Translations under genes and position numbers: made by a program
In this document: one piece after another, positions 1-9,878 of the stretch
Numbering within the stretch: position 1 is the first letter of the stretch
How the letters are laid out: each line of letters starts with the position of its first letter
NCBI GenBank assembly: GCA_004298015.1
Contig: SCSE01000045.1
Coordinates: forward strand, 1-64,000
Direction: 5' to 3'
From: Rhodanobacter sp.
GTDB lineage: Bacteria > Pseudomonadota > Gammaproteobacteria > Xanthomonadales > Rhodanobacteraceae
DNA length: 64,000 nucleotides
Notes under the pieces: generated by a model
Database searches by the model: none
Told to the model about the DNA's origin: nothing
The model's input: the letters and a program-made list of their open reading frames with translations, nothing else

Positions 1-325
1 AGAACCTGGGCCAGCAACAATCGCCTTAACCATGCCTAAAGCACGGACGGATTTTATTGACCTTAGCGGCTTGACAGGATCTTTTACAAGTATATATTTT
101 GGCGCACATCAGCTAAGTGTTGATGGCAAGCCCCTTGTTAAAGTCAAGGACTTTCGGATGCTTCCAGCGCCATGGGGTGTTCGAATCATTTTCAATCAAC
201 CCATTGATGCGCACAAAGTGGTATTGAAAGGTGATTCCTCGCTGGAATTTAGCGGTCACTATTTGGCGAGACGAGGCACGTATTATTTTAGCTTTGGAGC
301 GCCTAGAATTTTTTTGGACAAGTGA
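1..325 (+). CDS. 3' end of an unidentified protein (5' truncated by the window)
   Basis: An open frame runs in from the window edge (first complete codon at base 2) and ends with TGA at 323-325, so this is the last ~107 residues of a longer protein. An internal ATG at 32 is probably not the true start. The residues alternate hydrophobic and polar with many Gly and aromatic residues, which suggests a beta-rich domain; no transmembrane segment or catalytic motif is visible. GC is low, like the O-antigen genes that follow, so it probably belongs to the same surface-polysaccharide region. I do not recognise the family. Confidence 0.55.
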   Translation, partial: EPGPATIALTMPKARTDFIDLSGLTGSFTSIYFGAHQLSVDGKPLVKVKDFRMLPAPWGVRIIFNQPIDAHKVVLKGDSSLEFSGHYLARRGTYYFSFGAPRIFLDK

Positions 326-347
326 AGATTGAAATCTTCAATTTTCT
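323..347 (+). terminator. Rho-independent terminator of the first CDS
   Basis: A 7-bp stem (TGAAGAT / ATCTTCA, 323-329 and 334-340) with a TGAA loop is followed by the T-rich stretch ATTTTCTTGTT. The stem overlaps the stop codon of the upstream CDS. It is AT-rich for a terminator, so moderate strength is likely. Confidence 0.6.
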
Positions 348-457
348 TGTTGTTTGATACGGTCGCTACCATCACGCGACTTTTATCGAATCAATCAATT
401 TTCTATCAAGCCACTTTTGAACTTCGAAGTTGATGGTATCTATATGAGGTATGAATT

Positions 458-1027
458 ATGCTGCTGACCCACAAGAAATTAATGTCATTAACACTTGCGT
501 CGGTTGTTTCTATTGCGGGCTGTTCGTCGCATAGTGACAGCTCCGAAAAAAAACCCACCATTTGGGCCGCGGGTACGTCTTCGAAGCCGCTTACCGCAGC
601 GCAAGTAAATGTAATTGTCGCGATTAAGGGTGAGCCCATGCTCACGGCGAATGGCCAGGACATCGCTGTAGGAGTGACCCTGACGAATAATGGCAAAACG
701 ATGCTCAGCTCGTCCGGCACCAAACCTGTAAATCTTGGCGCCCATAGCGTAGATGCTAGCGGAAACATTATTACCCAGGATCTAGCCCGGGTTTCGCTAC
801 CGAATATACTTCCCGGCACCTCGGATACGGTAACGATCCTCTTGCCAGTGGCTGGTGTGCTTAACCATAGCGCACAAATTCTCCCGGTTCAGGAGAGCGT
901 CGCGTGGTTCAACGCTTTTGGTACAAAGCCGCTGACGGTCGGTCCATTCACCAGCTGCAGCAACGCTTCCCTTGGCAAGGTTTGCGATGCTCAGGGGAAG
1001 CCTCTCCCCACAATGCTTGTCCACTGA
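458..1027 (+). CDS. Putative outer-membrane lipoprotein, unknown function
   Basis: A 189-residue protein with a short basic N-terminus, a hydrophobic stretch and the lipobox SIAGC, so Cys22 should be lipidated and the rest periplasmic or outer-membrane anchored. The mature part looks like one immunoglobulin-type beta domain. Near its end is VQESVAWF, which resembles a short E-x-V-x-W-F pattern that I recall from accessory domains of O-antigen glycosyltransferases and methyltransferases. This suggests, but does not prove, a role near LPS. Two cysteines (in TSCSN and KVCDA) could form a disulfide. It converges on the LPS operon and has low GC like it. No named family is recognised. Confidence 0.65.
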   Translation: MLLTHKKLMSLTLASVVSIAGCSSHSDSSEKKPTIWAAGTSSKPLTAAQVNVIVAIKGEPMLTANGQDIAVGVTLTNNGKTMLSSSGTKPVNLGAHSVDASGNIITQDLARVSLPNILPGTSDTVTILLPVAGVLNHSAQILPVQESVAWFNAFGTKPLTVGPFTSCSNASLGKVCDAQGKPLPTMLVH

Positions 1028-1084
1028 GGGATTAAAGGGGGCAACGGTAAAGTGAGTGTTACTCATCCCCCCCAGAAACCGCCG

Positions 1085-2425
1085 TTAATTTGAGATGAGG
1101 AGGCAGAGTTCTCTGACCTTCTCTTTCAGTAGCGTATTGTTGGCACGCGTCTCGACATTAAGTCGAAGCAGTGGTTCGGTATTCGACGATCGGACATTAA
1201 ATCGCCAGTTTTCGAATTCCAGAGTGAGTCCATCGGTGCGATCTTCACTTAAAGCTCTCGCGCTATATCGGTCATGCAGGAGCTGCACCACGGCTGCCGC
1301 ATCTCCAACCTTGAAGTTGATCTCACCGCTGCATGGATGGGCCGCGATACGCTGCTCGACCATCTGAGTCAGCGACTTGCCCGAAATGCAGATCCGCTCC
1401 GCGACCAATAGCCACGGAATCATTCCCGAATCACAGTAGGCAAAGTCACGAAAATAGTGGTGGGCACTCATCTCACCGCCATAGGCGGCATCTTCCAGTC
1501 GCATGCGTTCCTTGATGAAGGCGTGCCCCGTCTTGCTCAGGACAGGAACACCTCCAGCCGCCTCAACCATGTCAATGGTATTCCAGGTCAAACGGGGGTC
1601 ATGGACGATTTTTGCGCCGGACGACTTCTCGAGCAGTTGCGCCGCCAAGAGGCCTACCAAGTAGTAGCCCTCGATAAATTCCCCGTCGCCATCGAAGAAA
1701 AAGCAACGGTCGAAGTCACCATCCCAAGCGATGCCGAAGTCCGCACCGTGCTGACGGACTGCTTCGGCGGTAGCTGCTCTGTTTTCCGGTAACAATGGAT
1801 TGGGGATACCGTGTGGAAATGTTCCGTCCGGCTCATGGTGGATCCGAACGAACTCAAATGGAAGATATTCAGCCAGCTCATCGATCACCAACCCAGCACC
1901 TCCGTTGCCGGCGTTGACAACTATCTTGAGCGGGCGCAACGCGGTGCGATCGATATAACCCAGAAGGTGCTCGATATATGCGGATTTGCCAACATCCACC
2001 CGCAGTTCGCCAAAGCGCTCCGCAGGCGGAAAATTTCCAGATTCCGTCAGCGCCTCAATATCCCGAAGCCCTGTATCGCCACTGAGGGGTCGGGCACCTT
2101 CACGCACCAGCTTCATGCCGTTGTAGTCCATCGGATTGTGACTGGCAGTTACCATGACGCCGCCGCCAACACCACGATGCGCCGCCTGGAAATAGACCTC
2201 TTCAGTACCGCACAGCCCGATGTCGATCACGGATACCCCCGCATCCATGAGGCCCCGACTGACTGCCGCAGCAAGCACGGGGCTGTCCAATCTCACATCG
2301 CGACCAACAACCACTTCGGCTGGTCGCAAAATTTCAGCAAAAGCTCGCCCGATGCGGTACGCGATGTCTTCGTTCAATTCATCCGGGATACGCCCACGGA
2401 TGTCATAGGCTTTGAAGCATTTCAT
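1085..2425 (-). CDS. manB: Phosphomannomutase / phosphoglucomutase
   Basis: A 446-residue alpha-D-phosphohexomutase that interconverts mannose-6-phosphate and mannose-1-phosphate in the cytoplasm, supplying ManC with substrate for GDP-mannose. It begins with FKAYDIRG, carries the phosphoserine loop [11 protein letters not shown] (about residues 93-103), the metal loop DGDFDRC (about 236-242) and the sugar/phosphate loops GGEMSAHH and [11 protein letters not shown]. Length is normal for AlgC/XanA/CpsG enzymes. It is the last gene of the minus-strand O-antigen operon, 77 nt after rmd. The partner guanylyltransferase manC is at 19652 on the other strand. Glucose-1-phosphate activity is also possible, as in XanA. 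Confidence 0.93.
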   Translation of the reverse strand: MKCFKAYDIRGRIPDELNEDIAYRIGRAFAEILRPAEVVVGRDVRLDSPVLAAAVSRGLMDAGVSVIDIGLCGTEEVYFQAAHRGVGGGVMVTASHNPMDYNGMKLVREGARPLSGDTGLRDIEALTESGNFPPAERFGELRVDVGKSAYIEHLLGYIDRTALRPLKIVVNAGNGGAGLVIDELAEYLPFEFVRIHHEPDGTFPHGIPNPLLPENRAATAEAVRQHGADFGIAWDGDFDRCFFFDGDGEFIEGYYLVGLLAAQLLEKSSGAKIVHDPRLTWNTIDMVEAAGGVPVLSKTGHAFIKERMRLEDAAYGGEMSAHHYFRDFAYCDSGMIPWLLVAERICISGKSLTQMVEQRIAAHPCSGEINFKVGDAAAVVQLLHDRYSARALSEDRTDGLTLEFENWRFNVRSSNTEPLLRLNVETRANNTLLKEKVRELCLLISN

Positions 2426-2502
2426 GATGTCGCGGATTCCTCGAGAGTGTATTTGGAGTGGCCATCAAATACGCATTGCATGCCACAAACAGGGTCACAA
2501 GG

Positions 2503-3429
2503 TCACAGCGTCGATATTGCCGCATACTGCCAAGCTAGCGTCTGCGCTAATGTGAAATGTGGATACCACCCCGTGAGCTTCGCCAACCTCGCATGTGAGC
2601 CGACCAACCTTGCCACTTCGTTGCTCCTCACGAAAGCAGGATTCACGCGCACCTCGATAGCGTAGCCCGCGATAGCGGCCATCAGATCAAGCACGTCATT
2701 CAGGGAGTGGCCGACGCCAGAGCAGATATTGACGGTGTGCCCCACGGGGCGCGTTTTCACAATCGCGGAATAGGCTTTGGCGACGTCACGCACGTCGCCG
2801 AAATCCCTTGCAACCGCCGTGTTCCCCAGTTCGATGACGCGATCGCCCCTGCGAAAGTGCTCGACGATCTTGGGGATCAGAAATTGAGCAGATTGACCTT
2901 TCCCGGTGTAATTGAACGGACGAGTGACAACCAACGGCAGCCGATCCATCCACAACCGCGCCATGTGCTCCATCGCCAGCTTGCTCACCGCATAGTCATT
3001 GGCGGGTGCGGGCAAAGTGTCTTCAGTTATAGGTTCAACTTCGGCATTGCCGTAAATATTGGCGCTGCTGGCTAGCACAACAATTTCTGGCCGCTGAGCT
3101 AGCTGCGACAACGCCTCGAGGAGATTGCGGGTGCCAATCACATTTACCCGATAAATTTCATCGACGTCACCATGCGCAACAAACGAAATCGCCGCAAGAT
3201 GCACAACCACGTCTGGCTGAACCAAAGTCACCGCCGCACGTACCGCTTCGCGGTCAAGCAGATTGGCAGTTATGGAGCCTGCGTCATTGGCTATCTGGTG
3301 ATCGCTAAGGCCAACCACGTCGTACCCAGCCGCTTCCAGCTCCGCGGCCACATAGCTACCAGTAAACCCATTGCGGCCGGTCAACAGTGCACGAGGCCTG
3401 TCCACGTCAGAACGAAGCTCCGCGCTCAT
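2503..3429 (-). CDS. rmd: GDP-6-deoxy-4-keto-D-mannose reductase-like SDR
   Basis: A 308-residue extended short-chain dehydrogenase. The Rossmann loop is GRNGFTG near residue 18 and the catalytic Tyr/Lys are in YAVSK. Placed directly after gmd, overlapping it by 23 nt, it most likely reduces the 4-keto intermediate to GDP-D-rhamnose. It lacks the N-terminal look of GDP-fucose synthase (Fcl) and is shorter. A GDP-6-deoxy-D-talose synthase would look similar, so the exact C4 product is not settled by sequence alone. Confidence 0.8.
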   Translation of the reverse strand: MSAELRSDVDRPRALLTGRNGFTGSYVAAELEAAGYDVVGLSDHQIANDAGSITANLLDREAVRAAVTLVQPDVVVHLAAISFVAHGDVDEIYRVNVIGTRNLLEALSQLAQRPEIVVLASSANIYGNAEVEPITEDTLPAPANDYAVSKLAMEHMARLWMDRLPLVVTRPFNYTGKGQSAQFLIPKIVEHFRRGDRVIELGNTAVARDFGDVRDVAKAYSAIVKTRPVGHTVNICSGVGHSLNDVLDLMAAIAGYAIEVRVNPAFVRSNEVARLVGSHARLAKLTGWYPHFTLAQTLAWQYAAISTL

Positions 3430-4441
3430 TGCGACTCATATCGGCAGTAACCATCATCCCGCATAGTTCCTCCAAGGTGGTTTTGGCCTCCCAGCCCAAC
3501 TTGCTGCGTGCTTTTTCGGGGTCGCCGATAAGCAGCTCCACTTCCGCAGGACGGTAGAAGCGCGGATTGATGGCGACCCGTACTTTACCCGTGGCAGCAT
3601 CCAGGCCCTGCTCGGCTTCGCCGGCACCCTGCCACGAGATATCTACACCGGCCGCCTTGAAAGCCATGGTGACAAAGTCACGCACGGTTTCGGTACGGTT
3701 GGTAGCCAGGACATAGGTATCTGGATCATCGACTTGAAGCATCCGCCACATGCCTTCAACGTATTCCTTGGCAAAGCCCCAATCACGTTTCGCATCGAGA
3801 TTGCCGAGTTCCAGCACCTCAAGCTTGCCCAAGGCGATCTTGGCCACGGCATCGGTGATTTTACGGGTCACAAACTCGCGTCCACGCAGGGGGGACTCGT
3901 GATTGAACAGGATGCCGCTGCTGGCAAAAATGCCATAGGATTCGCGGTAATTGACCGTCATCCAGTGCGCATAGAGCTTGGCCACACCGTAGGGACTACG
4001 CGGATAGAACGGAGTGTCTTCGCTCTGCGGTACGGCTTGTACCTTACCGAACATCTCCGAGGTAGAGGCCTGGTAGAAGCGAATGTTGCGGTTGACGGTA
4101 CGAATCGCTTCCAACATGTGTACGGCACCGATACCTGTGATGTGACCGGTGGTGATGGGCTGGTCGAAGGACACCCCAACAAAGCTCTGTGCAGCAAGGT
4201 TGTACACCTCGGACACCTCGGTGTTTTCAAGCAGGCGAATGCTGGAACCCAGGTCGGTCAGGTCGTATTCCACCAAGGAAAGATTGGGATGCTTGTCCAT
4301 GCCCAGCTCTTCGATACGCCAGAAGTTGACTGAACTCGTACGGCGATAGGTGCCGTAGACACGGTACCCTTTTTTGAGGAGAAGTTGGGTCAGGTATGCA
4401 CCATCCTGACCGGTAACGCCGGTAATCAACGCCGTCTTCAT
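3407..4441 (-). CDS. gmd: GDP-mannose 4,6-dehydratase
   Basis: A 344-residue NADP-dependent dehydratase converting GDP-mannose to GDP-4-keto-6-deoxy-D-mannose. The N-terminal loop [12 protein letters not shown], the segment YRRTSS, the QASTSEMFG strand and the catalytic [10 protein letters not shown] are all typical of Gmd. It overlaps rmd, so the two are probably translationally coupled and form the GDP-6-deoxyhexose branch for the O-antigen. GC is higher than in the glycosyltransferase genes just upstream. Confidence 0.95.
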   Translation of the reverse strand: MKTALITGVTGQDGAYLTQLLLKKGYRVYGTYRRTSSVNFWRIEELGMDKHPNLSLVEYDLTDLGSSIRLLENTEVSEVYNLAAQSFVGVSFDQPITTGHITGIGAVHMLEAIRTVNRNIRFYQASTSEMFGKVQAVPQSEDTPFYPRSPYGVAKLYAHWMTVNYRESYGIFASSGILFNHESPLRGREFVTRKITDAVAKIALGKLEVLELGNLDAKRDWGFAKEYVEGMWRMLQVDDPDTYVLATNRTETVRDFVTMAFKAAGVDISWQGAGEAEQGLDAATGKVRVAINPRFYRPAEVELLIGDPEKARSKLGWEAKTTLEELCGMMVTADMSRNERGASF

Positions 4442-4467
4442 GAGGGCTCCATTAAGAGAATAATTTC

Positions 4468-4515
4468 CAGCCTTTTATAAGGCTGAGATACGCATATTCG
4501 CCAATTTCAAATTGG
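4468..4515 (-). other. Two short stem-loops between glycosyltransferase and gmd
   Basis: In the 84-nt gap are two perfect hairpins: CAGCCTT-TTAT-AAGGCTG (4468-4485) and the palindrome CCAATTT-C-AAATTGG (4501-4515). Neither has a clear U-tract on the minus strand. They may stabilise or separate the transcript between the polymer-assembly genes and gmd-rmd-manB. Confidence 0.35.
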
Positions 4516-4525
4516 CATAGGCCAT

Positions 4526-7500
4526 TCAGGCGGTTAATTCAGTTTTGAAATCGCGCTGAGCGGTAACCATTGGATTAATTTCGATACGACTTATCCACAA
4601 ATTTGAATCCGCGGGCACAAAAATCCGAGTCTGCAAATCGGAAACATCCAATTCCAACGATAGCTCGACTTCAACAAGCAACGTCTCCAACTCGTTATGC
4701 AAGACGTTAAAATCACGGCGAATGTGTACGTTGTTAGCAAATGAACTGCAAATATCCATCCACGCACTCCCATTACCGCCCCCATAAATACCGACCCTAT
4801 ATCGGGAAGCTTTCATCGGCACGTTGGGGCCATATAATAGAAATCCCGCGCGACCAGTCGTAGTCATCCTTCCGCGTGCAAGATGTCCGACTTGGGTCAA
4901 GAAACGATAATCAAATACGCCAAATCGATGTGATGGGCTTGGCATCCAGCTATGAACCCAATTCTCCCGACGTACTACGTCGACTAACTGCGCAGCGGCC
5001 TGCGCCCACGTCATCCAAGGCATCCCACTCGATTGTGGCGCCTCCCCGCGCGCATTGAGTTCCAACCATTCCAACAGGGCGTCTGCTAGGTCATCAGGCT
5101 CATAACCAGAGAAGTACGCAGCATGCTCACCTGCAATTTCACGAAATACAGGTAGATCACGTGCAAGCAGTGGCACCCCGTGATGCGCAGCCTCGATCAA
5201 GGGCAGGCCAAACCCCTCGCCCTCCGAGGCCATGAGCAGTGCCGACGCGCGCCCGTAGGCTGCAAGTAACAAGTCGTCGCCAGCCTTCTCTAACCAGAAA
5301 AGTTGTTTGCCACGCTGTGGGTGACTGCGAAAACGCTGAAGCAGGTCATCGACTAACCAACCAGGCTTGCCAATCACCAGCAAGTTTACCTGAACGCCCT
5401 GCGCCCAAAGTTTGTCAAAGGCGGCCAGCGACTGCGCATGCCCCTTGCGCGGCTCAATGGTCCCAACCATCAGGAATGTCGGACGCTCCCCAAGATCAGG
5501 AAGACTAGCGGCAAGGACTCCGCCTGAACCGGGTGTTGTGGTTGCCACCGCAAGATCGGCGCCAAGATGAAACCAACCGATACCCAACGGCCTCAGGCGT
5601 CTGGGTCTAGCTTGTTGCAGCCACATCTCAAACTCATCGGCTACAGCTCGAGAGATACACATAACGCCGTCAGCTACTTCTGCTACCGACTCGTACCAGC
5701 TTCTGAAAAGAGGTAGACCCGGAGGGTCAAAACAATCGGGCCGAAGAAGTGGAAGGAGATCGTACACCACAAAATATTGTTTTACCCCACGATTACGCAT
5801 CTTCCGAAAAATCTTGATATGCAATGGAATTAGGTGCGCTGTGAGATCCAGTCCCAGATAGATATCAGTACTACTAAATTCAACAGGTTCGTCAGGAGGT
5901 AGCATTTCACCATTGAAATACCGCATTTGACAGTAGCTTCGCGCATAGCGAAACACACCATCCTTGGCCAAGAAAATTGGCTCAACCCGGTAACCCGACG
6001 GGGGCTTGGAAATTAACTCGTCAAGCACATGCCGAACGACACGCTGGATGCCAGTACCAGCGTCGTTAACAAATAAATTGGAAATATCGACAAACCATTG
6101 AGAAAGACTATCTGTCGAAGTTGTCATATTGCTGGAAAGCGCCTGGGCCACGGCGCACCAGTCACGCTCTAAAATCGTAAAGTCATGCTCTAACTCTGCC
6201 AACTCCATTACTACGTGATGGATGTTATCGCGCCACGCCAATGTTTCATCCACAATCTTGTCGTCAGCTACCTTTGACAAAATCACTTGACTTTGCCCAA
6301 GCGTCGTAAGGCCCCGCGGCTTTACCAACGAGTCCAACACTGTTGCGGAAAAACCTGCGTCGATAGCTAGCCGCAACGCACCATAGCCACTCCCTCGATA
6401 AAGCAAGGACACGACTAGCTTGTGACCTTCGGATCTGTGAGCCAGAGTCTCCAATACCCGTCCGAAAGTGTTGTCACATAACACGATGTCGACTACGCCA
6501 GTCGTCGCAAATATGAGCGTATCAGCACAATACGGGACATTGGCAAGCTCGATAGTAACTCGATCGAATCGATTCCTATCTTGAATGAATCTCTTTAGCG
6601 AGTGCTTTGGCCGAACACCTAAACAATCCTTGTTCGCAAAAATCACGCCACCACCTTCCCCGGAAGAAATTCCGGGTACTCTAGGAGCCGGAAGATAAGC
6701 GATGGCGCGCCTCCTTGTAGCCGGTTTATCAATAAAACCAGAAATGCCTGACCGCCTTTGTTGGACAGCAGTTTCGAACGCAGTAATGGCTCTTTTGGCG
6801 GACTCGCTCCAGGAAAATTTCTGGCACTGCTTACGACCATGCTCGCGAAGACTGTCCCGGAACCCCTGATCTGTGAGGCCCTTGGTCATCATTTCCGTGA
6901 TAGCGCTTTTGCTCTGCGGATCGAACAACGCATCCTCACGCCCAATTACCTCCGGAAGGCTTGAGGTATTAGAGCCAATGACTATCGCACCACACGACAT
7001 CGCCTCGAGTGCTGGAAGCCCAAAACCTTCCTGTAACGAGGGGAAAACGTAAAGCGCGCACAGATTATAAAATCTCACCAGATCAACATCTGACACGTAG
7101 CCAGTGAATACCACCTCGTCTGTATCGAGGCCGACATCCTTTGCCAAAGCGGAAAGAACCTCTAGTTCGGGGTCGGGAGCACCACCGACAACGACTAATT
7201 GATGCTCGCGTCGAAGCTCGTGCGGAAGCAGCGCAAACGCACGGATCAGAGTGCCAATATTCTTTCGTGCGTCAAACCCACCCGCATACATGATGAAGGG
7301 CCTCTGAAGCCCATATAGTTCTACTAAGGCTGGGCGAAAGGCCTCGGCGTTTTTGAGCGGCATAAAAATATCGTCAACTGCGCCGGAAATGTTTGCCATC
7401 CGTTCAGACGAAATTCCCAAGAGTTCTGTCGCCTCACAACATGAAAATCTAGATATGCCGAGTAATACATCTGCACGGCATAAATTTTTCGCCTTCTCCA

Positions 7501-7975
7501 TATACCAACTTTTCACCCGCACATCGCACAAATAGGTTTTCTCATGTGCTAGCGGAATCAGGTCGTAACACGTGACTGCTTCTAGGTAACTCTGTGTACC
7601 AGGTATAGTCGAAATTACATTATCACCCCAGCCATCAAATAGACTGGCTGTGTGCACAACATCTGGCCTCAACTTCTGGATTGCCTGCAAGCGAAGTGCT
7701 TCAGACGCTCGCCTACGGAACATGTTTTCTTGATTAATACTAGCCGTGGGCGCTAGAGCGACCCAAGTAACAATCCGATCTTGCGGGAGTAGACTGTCAA
7801 ACTCGCTCCTCAAGAATTCGATCGAGTCGCCCATCGTCTCATTGAGGAATATAGTAATAGTATGCCCACGCGGTTTAGCTGCCATCGCCTTTGCAAGGGC
7901 TAGCGAGTAACGGCCAATTCCCCGACGACGACCTTCTGGAGATTGACACGCTTGCAGATCCAATACGATATGCAT
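4526..7975 (-). CDS. Two-headed GT4 glycosyltransferase, likely O-polysaccharide polymerase
   Basis: A 1149-residue cytoplasmic protein with two GT-B fold GT4 domains. The first spans about 1-400 (EX7E element EGFGLPALE, residues 316-324). A middle region of about 200 residues (roughly 420-620) has no motif I recognise. The second GT4 domain spans about 625-1005 (EGFGLPLIE, residues 920-928). A C-terminal beta-type domain of about 120 residues follows, starting around GFLLYGPNVP. Multi-domain GT4 enzymes such as E. coli WbdA polymerise mannan or rhamnan O-antigens with two alternating linkages, and that is the likely role here. It starts 4 nt after the FkbM/coiled-coil gene, as wbdA and wbdD are paired in O8/O9a loci. 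GC is low. Confidence 0.85.
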   Translation of the reverse strand: MHIVLDLQACQSPEGRRRGIGRYSLALAKAMAAKPRGHTITIFLNETMGDSIEFLRSEFDSLLPQDRIVTWVALAPTASINQENMFRRRASEALRLQAIQKLRPDVVHTASLFDGWGDNVISTIPGTQSYLEAVTCYDLIPLAHEKTYLCDVRVKSWYMEKAKNLCRADVLLGISRFSCCEATELLGISSERMANISGAVDDIFMPLKNAEAFRPALVELYGLQRPFIMYAGGFDARKNIGTLIRAFALLPHELRREHQLVVVGGAPDPELEVLSALAKDVGLDTDEVVFTGYVSDVDLVRFYNLCALYVFPSLQEGFGLPALEAMSCGAIVIGSNTSSLPEVIGREDALFDPQSKSAITEMMTKGLTDQGFRDSLREHGRKQCQKFSWSESAKRAITAFETAVQQRRSGISGFIDKPATRRRAIAYLPAPRVPGISSGEGGGVIFANKDCLGVRPKHSLKRFIQDRNRFDRVTIELANVPYCADTLIFATTGVVDIVLCDNTFGRVLETLAHRSEGHKLVVSLLYRGSGYGALRLAIDAGFSATVLDSLVKPRGLTTLGQSQVILSKVADDKIVDETLAWRDNIHHVVMELAELEHDFTILERDWCAVAQALSSNMTTSTDSLSQWFVDISNLFVNDAGTGIQRVVRHVLDELISKPPSGYRVEPIFLAKDGVFRYARSYCQMRYFNGEMLPPDEPVEFSSTDIYLGLDLTAHLIPLHIKIFRKMRNRGVKQYFVVYDLLPLLRPDCFDPPGLPLFRSWYESVAEVADGVMCISRAVADEFEMWLQQARPRRLRPLGIGWFHLGADLAVATTTPGSGGVLAASLPDLGERPTFLMVGTIEPRKGHAQSLAAFDKLWAQGVQVNLLVIGKPGWLVDDLLQRFRSHPQRGKQLFWLEKAGDDLLLAAYGRASALLMASEGEGFGLPLIEAAHHGVPLLARDLPVFREIAGEHAAYFSGYEPDDLADALLEWLELNARGEAPQSSGMPWMTWAQAAAQLVDVVRRENWVHSWMPSPSHRFGVFDYRFLTQVGHLARGRMTTTGRAGFLLYGPNVPMKASRYRVGIYGGGNGSAWMDICSSFANNVHIRRDFNVLHNELETLLVEVELSLELDVSDLQTRIFVPADSNLWISRIEINPMVTAQRDFKTELTA

Positions 7976-7979
7976 CGCT

Positions 7980-9878
7980 TTACTTCCTCCTTGAACTTGG
8001 AGGGCAAACGCCCCACCTTCGATTCCTTCTGAGCACCTGGATTTCCTCCAGCACTCGGGTCGCTTGTTTGGTCATTGGCTCGACTGATGACGCTACCGCC
8101 CTCATCTCTTCAATCTCACTATTTGTTGTAGCTCCAAACAAAAACAAGCGTGCGTGTATTGCCAACCATGAATTATGCCCGACGACCCCAACCACAAGCG
8201 AGCTGAGCCACGGCCATCGTGCCATCCGACGAAGCAATGGTCGGACAAGACGAAAAGGCCAACGTAAAATGAGATAGATAACCTTTAAAACCATCCTAGA
8301 CAAGACACCAACAGCCCTCCGTCCAAAACGTAAAGGAGCCGTTACACGCCACGAGATGCTGGATTGAACACGCTGAATGAGTTCGCTCAGCTTGGAAATC
8401 TCCTGATCCCGGAAGAGCACCTCATGGTGAAGACGACCTACCTCCATCTTCAACTCCGAGGTTTCAGTAACGGCCTCCTTAATGATGAGACGAAGCGATG
8501 CAAGTTCATCCTCACAACGCCCCAAGTCATTGCGCAACGACCTTGACTGTTCAGCAGCTAGCGCCAAATTTCCGACAGATGTCGCCAGTCTGCTTTCAAG
8601 TGCTACGGTAACTTCACCTTTCGCTATAAGCGCCAAATTCCGGCGCTCGGCGTCTTTGCGCAGGTTTTCCAACTCGAGTCGCCACTGCTCGCGTTCGACA
8701 TGGATCCGCGAAGTGGTTGAAGCGGCCCGTTCCCCCGCCTCTGTCAGCAGCCGTCGAAGCTCAACCAATGCGCCCTCCCGGCGCTCGTTTTCGCTGCTCA
8801 GATGATTTAGATCCTTTTGCAGTTGCTCACGCTCGGCTTGATTTTCAGCCGCTGCAGCCGCCGCGCGCGCTGCAATTTCTTCCAACTGACGTCGCTGCTC
8901 AACCAATGCTGCTTCGCGACGCTCATTCTCGCTTCCCAGAAAATCAAGATCGATTCGCCGCTGCGCACGTTCAGCCTCAATCTCCGCCGCGGCCACCGCC
9001 TCGCGCGCGGCAGCGTCCCCCAACTGCCGCCGCTGCTCTACCAATGCCGCTTCGCGACGCTCGTTTTCGCTCCGCAAGTACTCGACGCCGGCGCGTAAAT
9101 GCTCAGCTTCCGATTCAGTTCGTTCCACGCGCTGCACATCACGCAAAACCCGAAGCTCGCCCTGAGCCGCCTCTAATTGCTGTCGAGCCAAAGCATCCGG
9201 GGCGCGTACAAAATCATCAAAAACATTCGGTGGATGGGAAAAAGCCTCATCAAGCTCGCCATGCTCATCAGCCACATAAAAACGATTAAGACCATCTCCG
9301 TAGACGAAGTGATAGCTACGCTGGGTAAGCAAGGACTCCCATTTCGTGTAGGTTGGCGCCTGACTCAATGGCTCCGTCGCCTCCACCAATATAATCCAAG
9401 GTCGCACGTCTGTCAGGGAAAAACCACTCAGGACTGCTGCTTCCGCACCTTCGCAGTCAATCTTGAGAAAATGTACCAATTCGACTAAATACTTCTCGCA
9501 AATTTCGTTGAGTGTTAAGCAATCCACCTCTATTTCACCAACACTGAAGCCCGCCTTGGCATGGCGCTCAGCGAACTCGAAATTGGTGGTCGATAGCCCC
9601 GTATCAGTGATCTCATACAAATGCAGGCGCCCTGGCTTATCCGATGCCGCCAACTGCAAATTGAGATCATGTGACCTGTCGGCAACAAGTCGGTCGAACC
9701 AGTGCTTTACGGGCTCGATATTGATACCACGCCACCCAAACTCATAAAAGGCCTTGGTCACCGAGTGCTCAACGGGATCCTGGGCGCCAACATCAATATA
9801 GAAACCGTGCTCGATCCCGCACAGCGCACGAATGAGCATTACATCTTCATAGTTCTGCGCGTAGGAGGTAAAACTCAT
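7980..9878 (-). CDS. FkbM methyltransferase with long coiled coil: probable O-antigen chain terminator
   Basis: A 632-residue protein in three parts. Residues 1-205 are an FkbM-type SAM methyltransferase (motif I FYIDVGAQ, then the FLKIDCEGAE strand). Residues about 225-505 are strongly predicted coiled coil, rich in Glu/Arg/Ala/Leu, containing three 46-residue repeats. Residues about 507-585 are basic and hydrophobic (SISWRVTAPLR, then LVRPLLRRMARWPW), suited to membrane attachment. The architecture parallels E. coli WbdD, whose capping domain plus coiled coil sets polysaccharide length. The proposed job is to methylate the non-reducing end and stop WbdA-like elongation. Its start overlaps the stop of wzt (ATGA), and Wzt carries a C-terminal domain of the kind that reads such caps. 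No kinase domain is present. Confidence 0.82.
   Translation of the reverse strand: MSFTSYAQNYEDVMLIRALCGIEHGFYIDVGAQDPVEHSVTKAFYEFGWRGINIEPVKHWFDRLVADRSHDLNLQLAASDKPGRLHLYEITDTGLSTTNFEFAERHAKAGFSVGEIEVDCLTLNEICEKYLVELVHFLKIDCEGAEAAVLSGFSLTDVRPWIILVEATEPLSQAPTYTKWESLLTQRSYHFVYGDGLNRFYVADEHGELDEAFSHPPNVFDDFVRAPDALARQQLEAAQGELRVLRDVQRVERTESEAEHLRAGVEYLRSENERREAALVEQRRQLGDAAAREAVAAAEIEAERAQRRIDLDFLGSENERREAALVEQRRQLEEIAARAAAAAAENQAEREQLQKDLNHLSSENERREGALVELRRLLTEAGERAASTTSRIHVEREQWRLELENLRKDAERRNLALIAKGEVTVALESRLATSVGNLALAAEQSRSLRNDLGRCEDELASLRLIIKEAVTETSELKMEVGRLHHEVLFRDQEISKLSELIQRVQSSISWRVTAPLRFGRRAVGVLSRMVLKVIYLILRWPFRLVRPLLRRMARWPWLSSLVVGVVGHNSWLAIHARLFLFGATTNSEIEEMRAVASSVEPMTKQATRVLEEIQVLRRNRRWGVCPPSSRRK
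8667..9080 (-). repeat. Three tandem 138-bp (46-residue) repeats encoding coiled coil
   Basis: Protein residues 267-312, 313-358 and 359-404 each start with [YFH]L-x-SENERRE-x-ALVE-x-RR and end with an Arg/Glu-rich stretch; a decayed fourth copy begins at 405 (NLRKDAERRN). Repeat 1 and 2 are almost identical over their first 20 residues. A 46-residue unit equals five heptads plus one hendecad, so each copy adds a defined length of coil. Confidence 0.85.
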
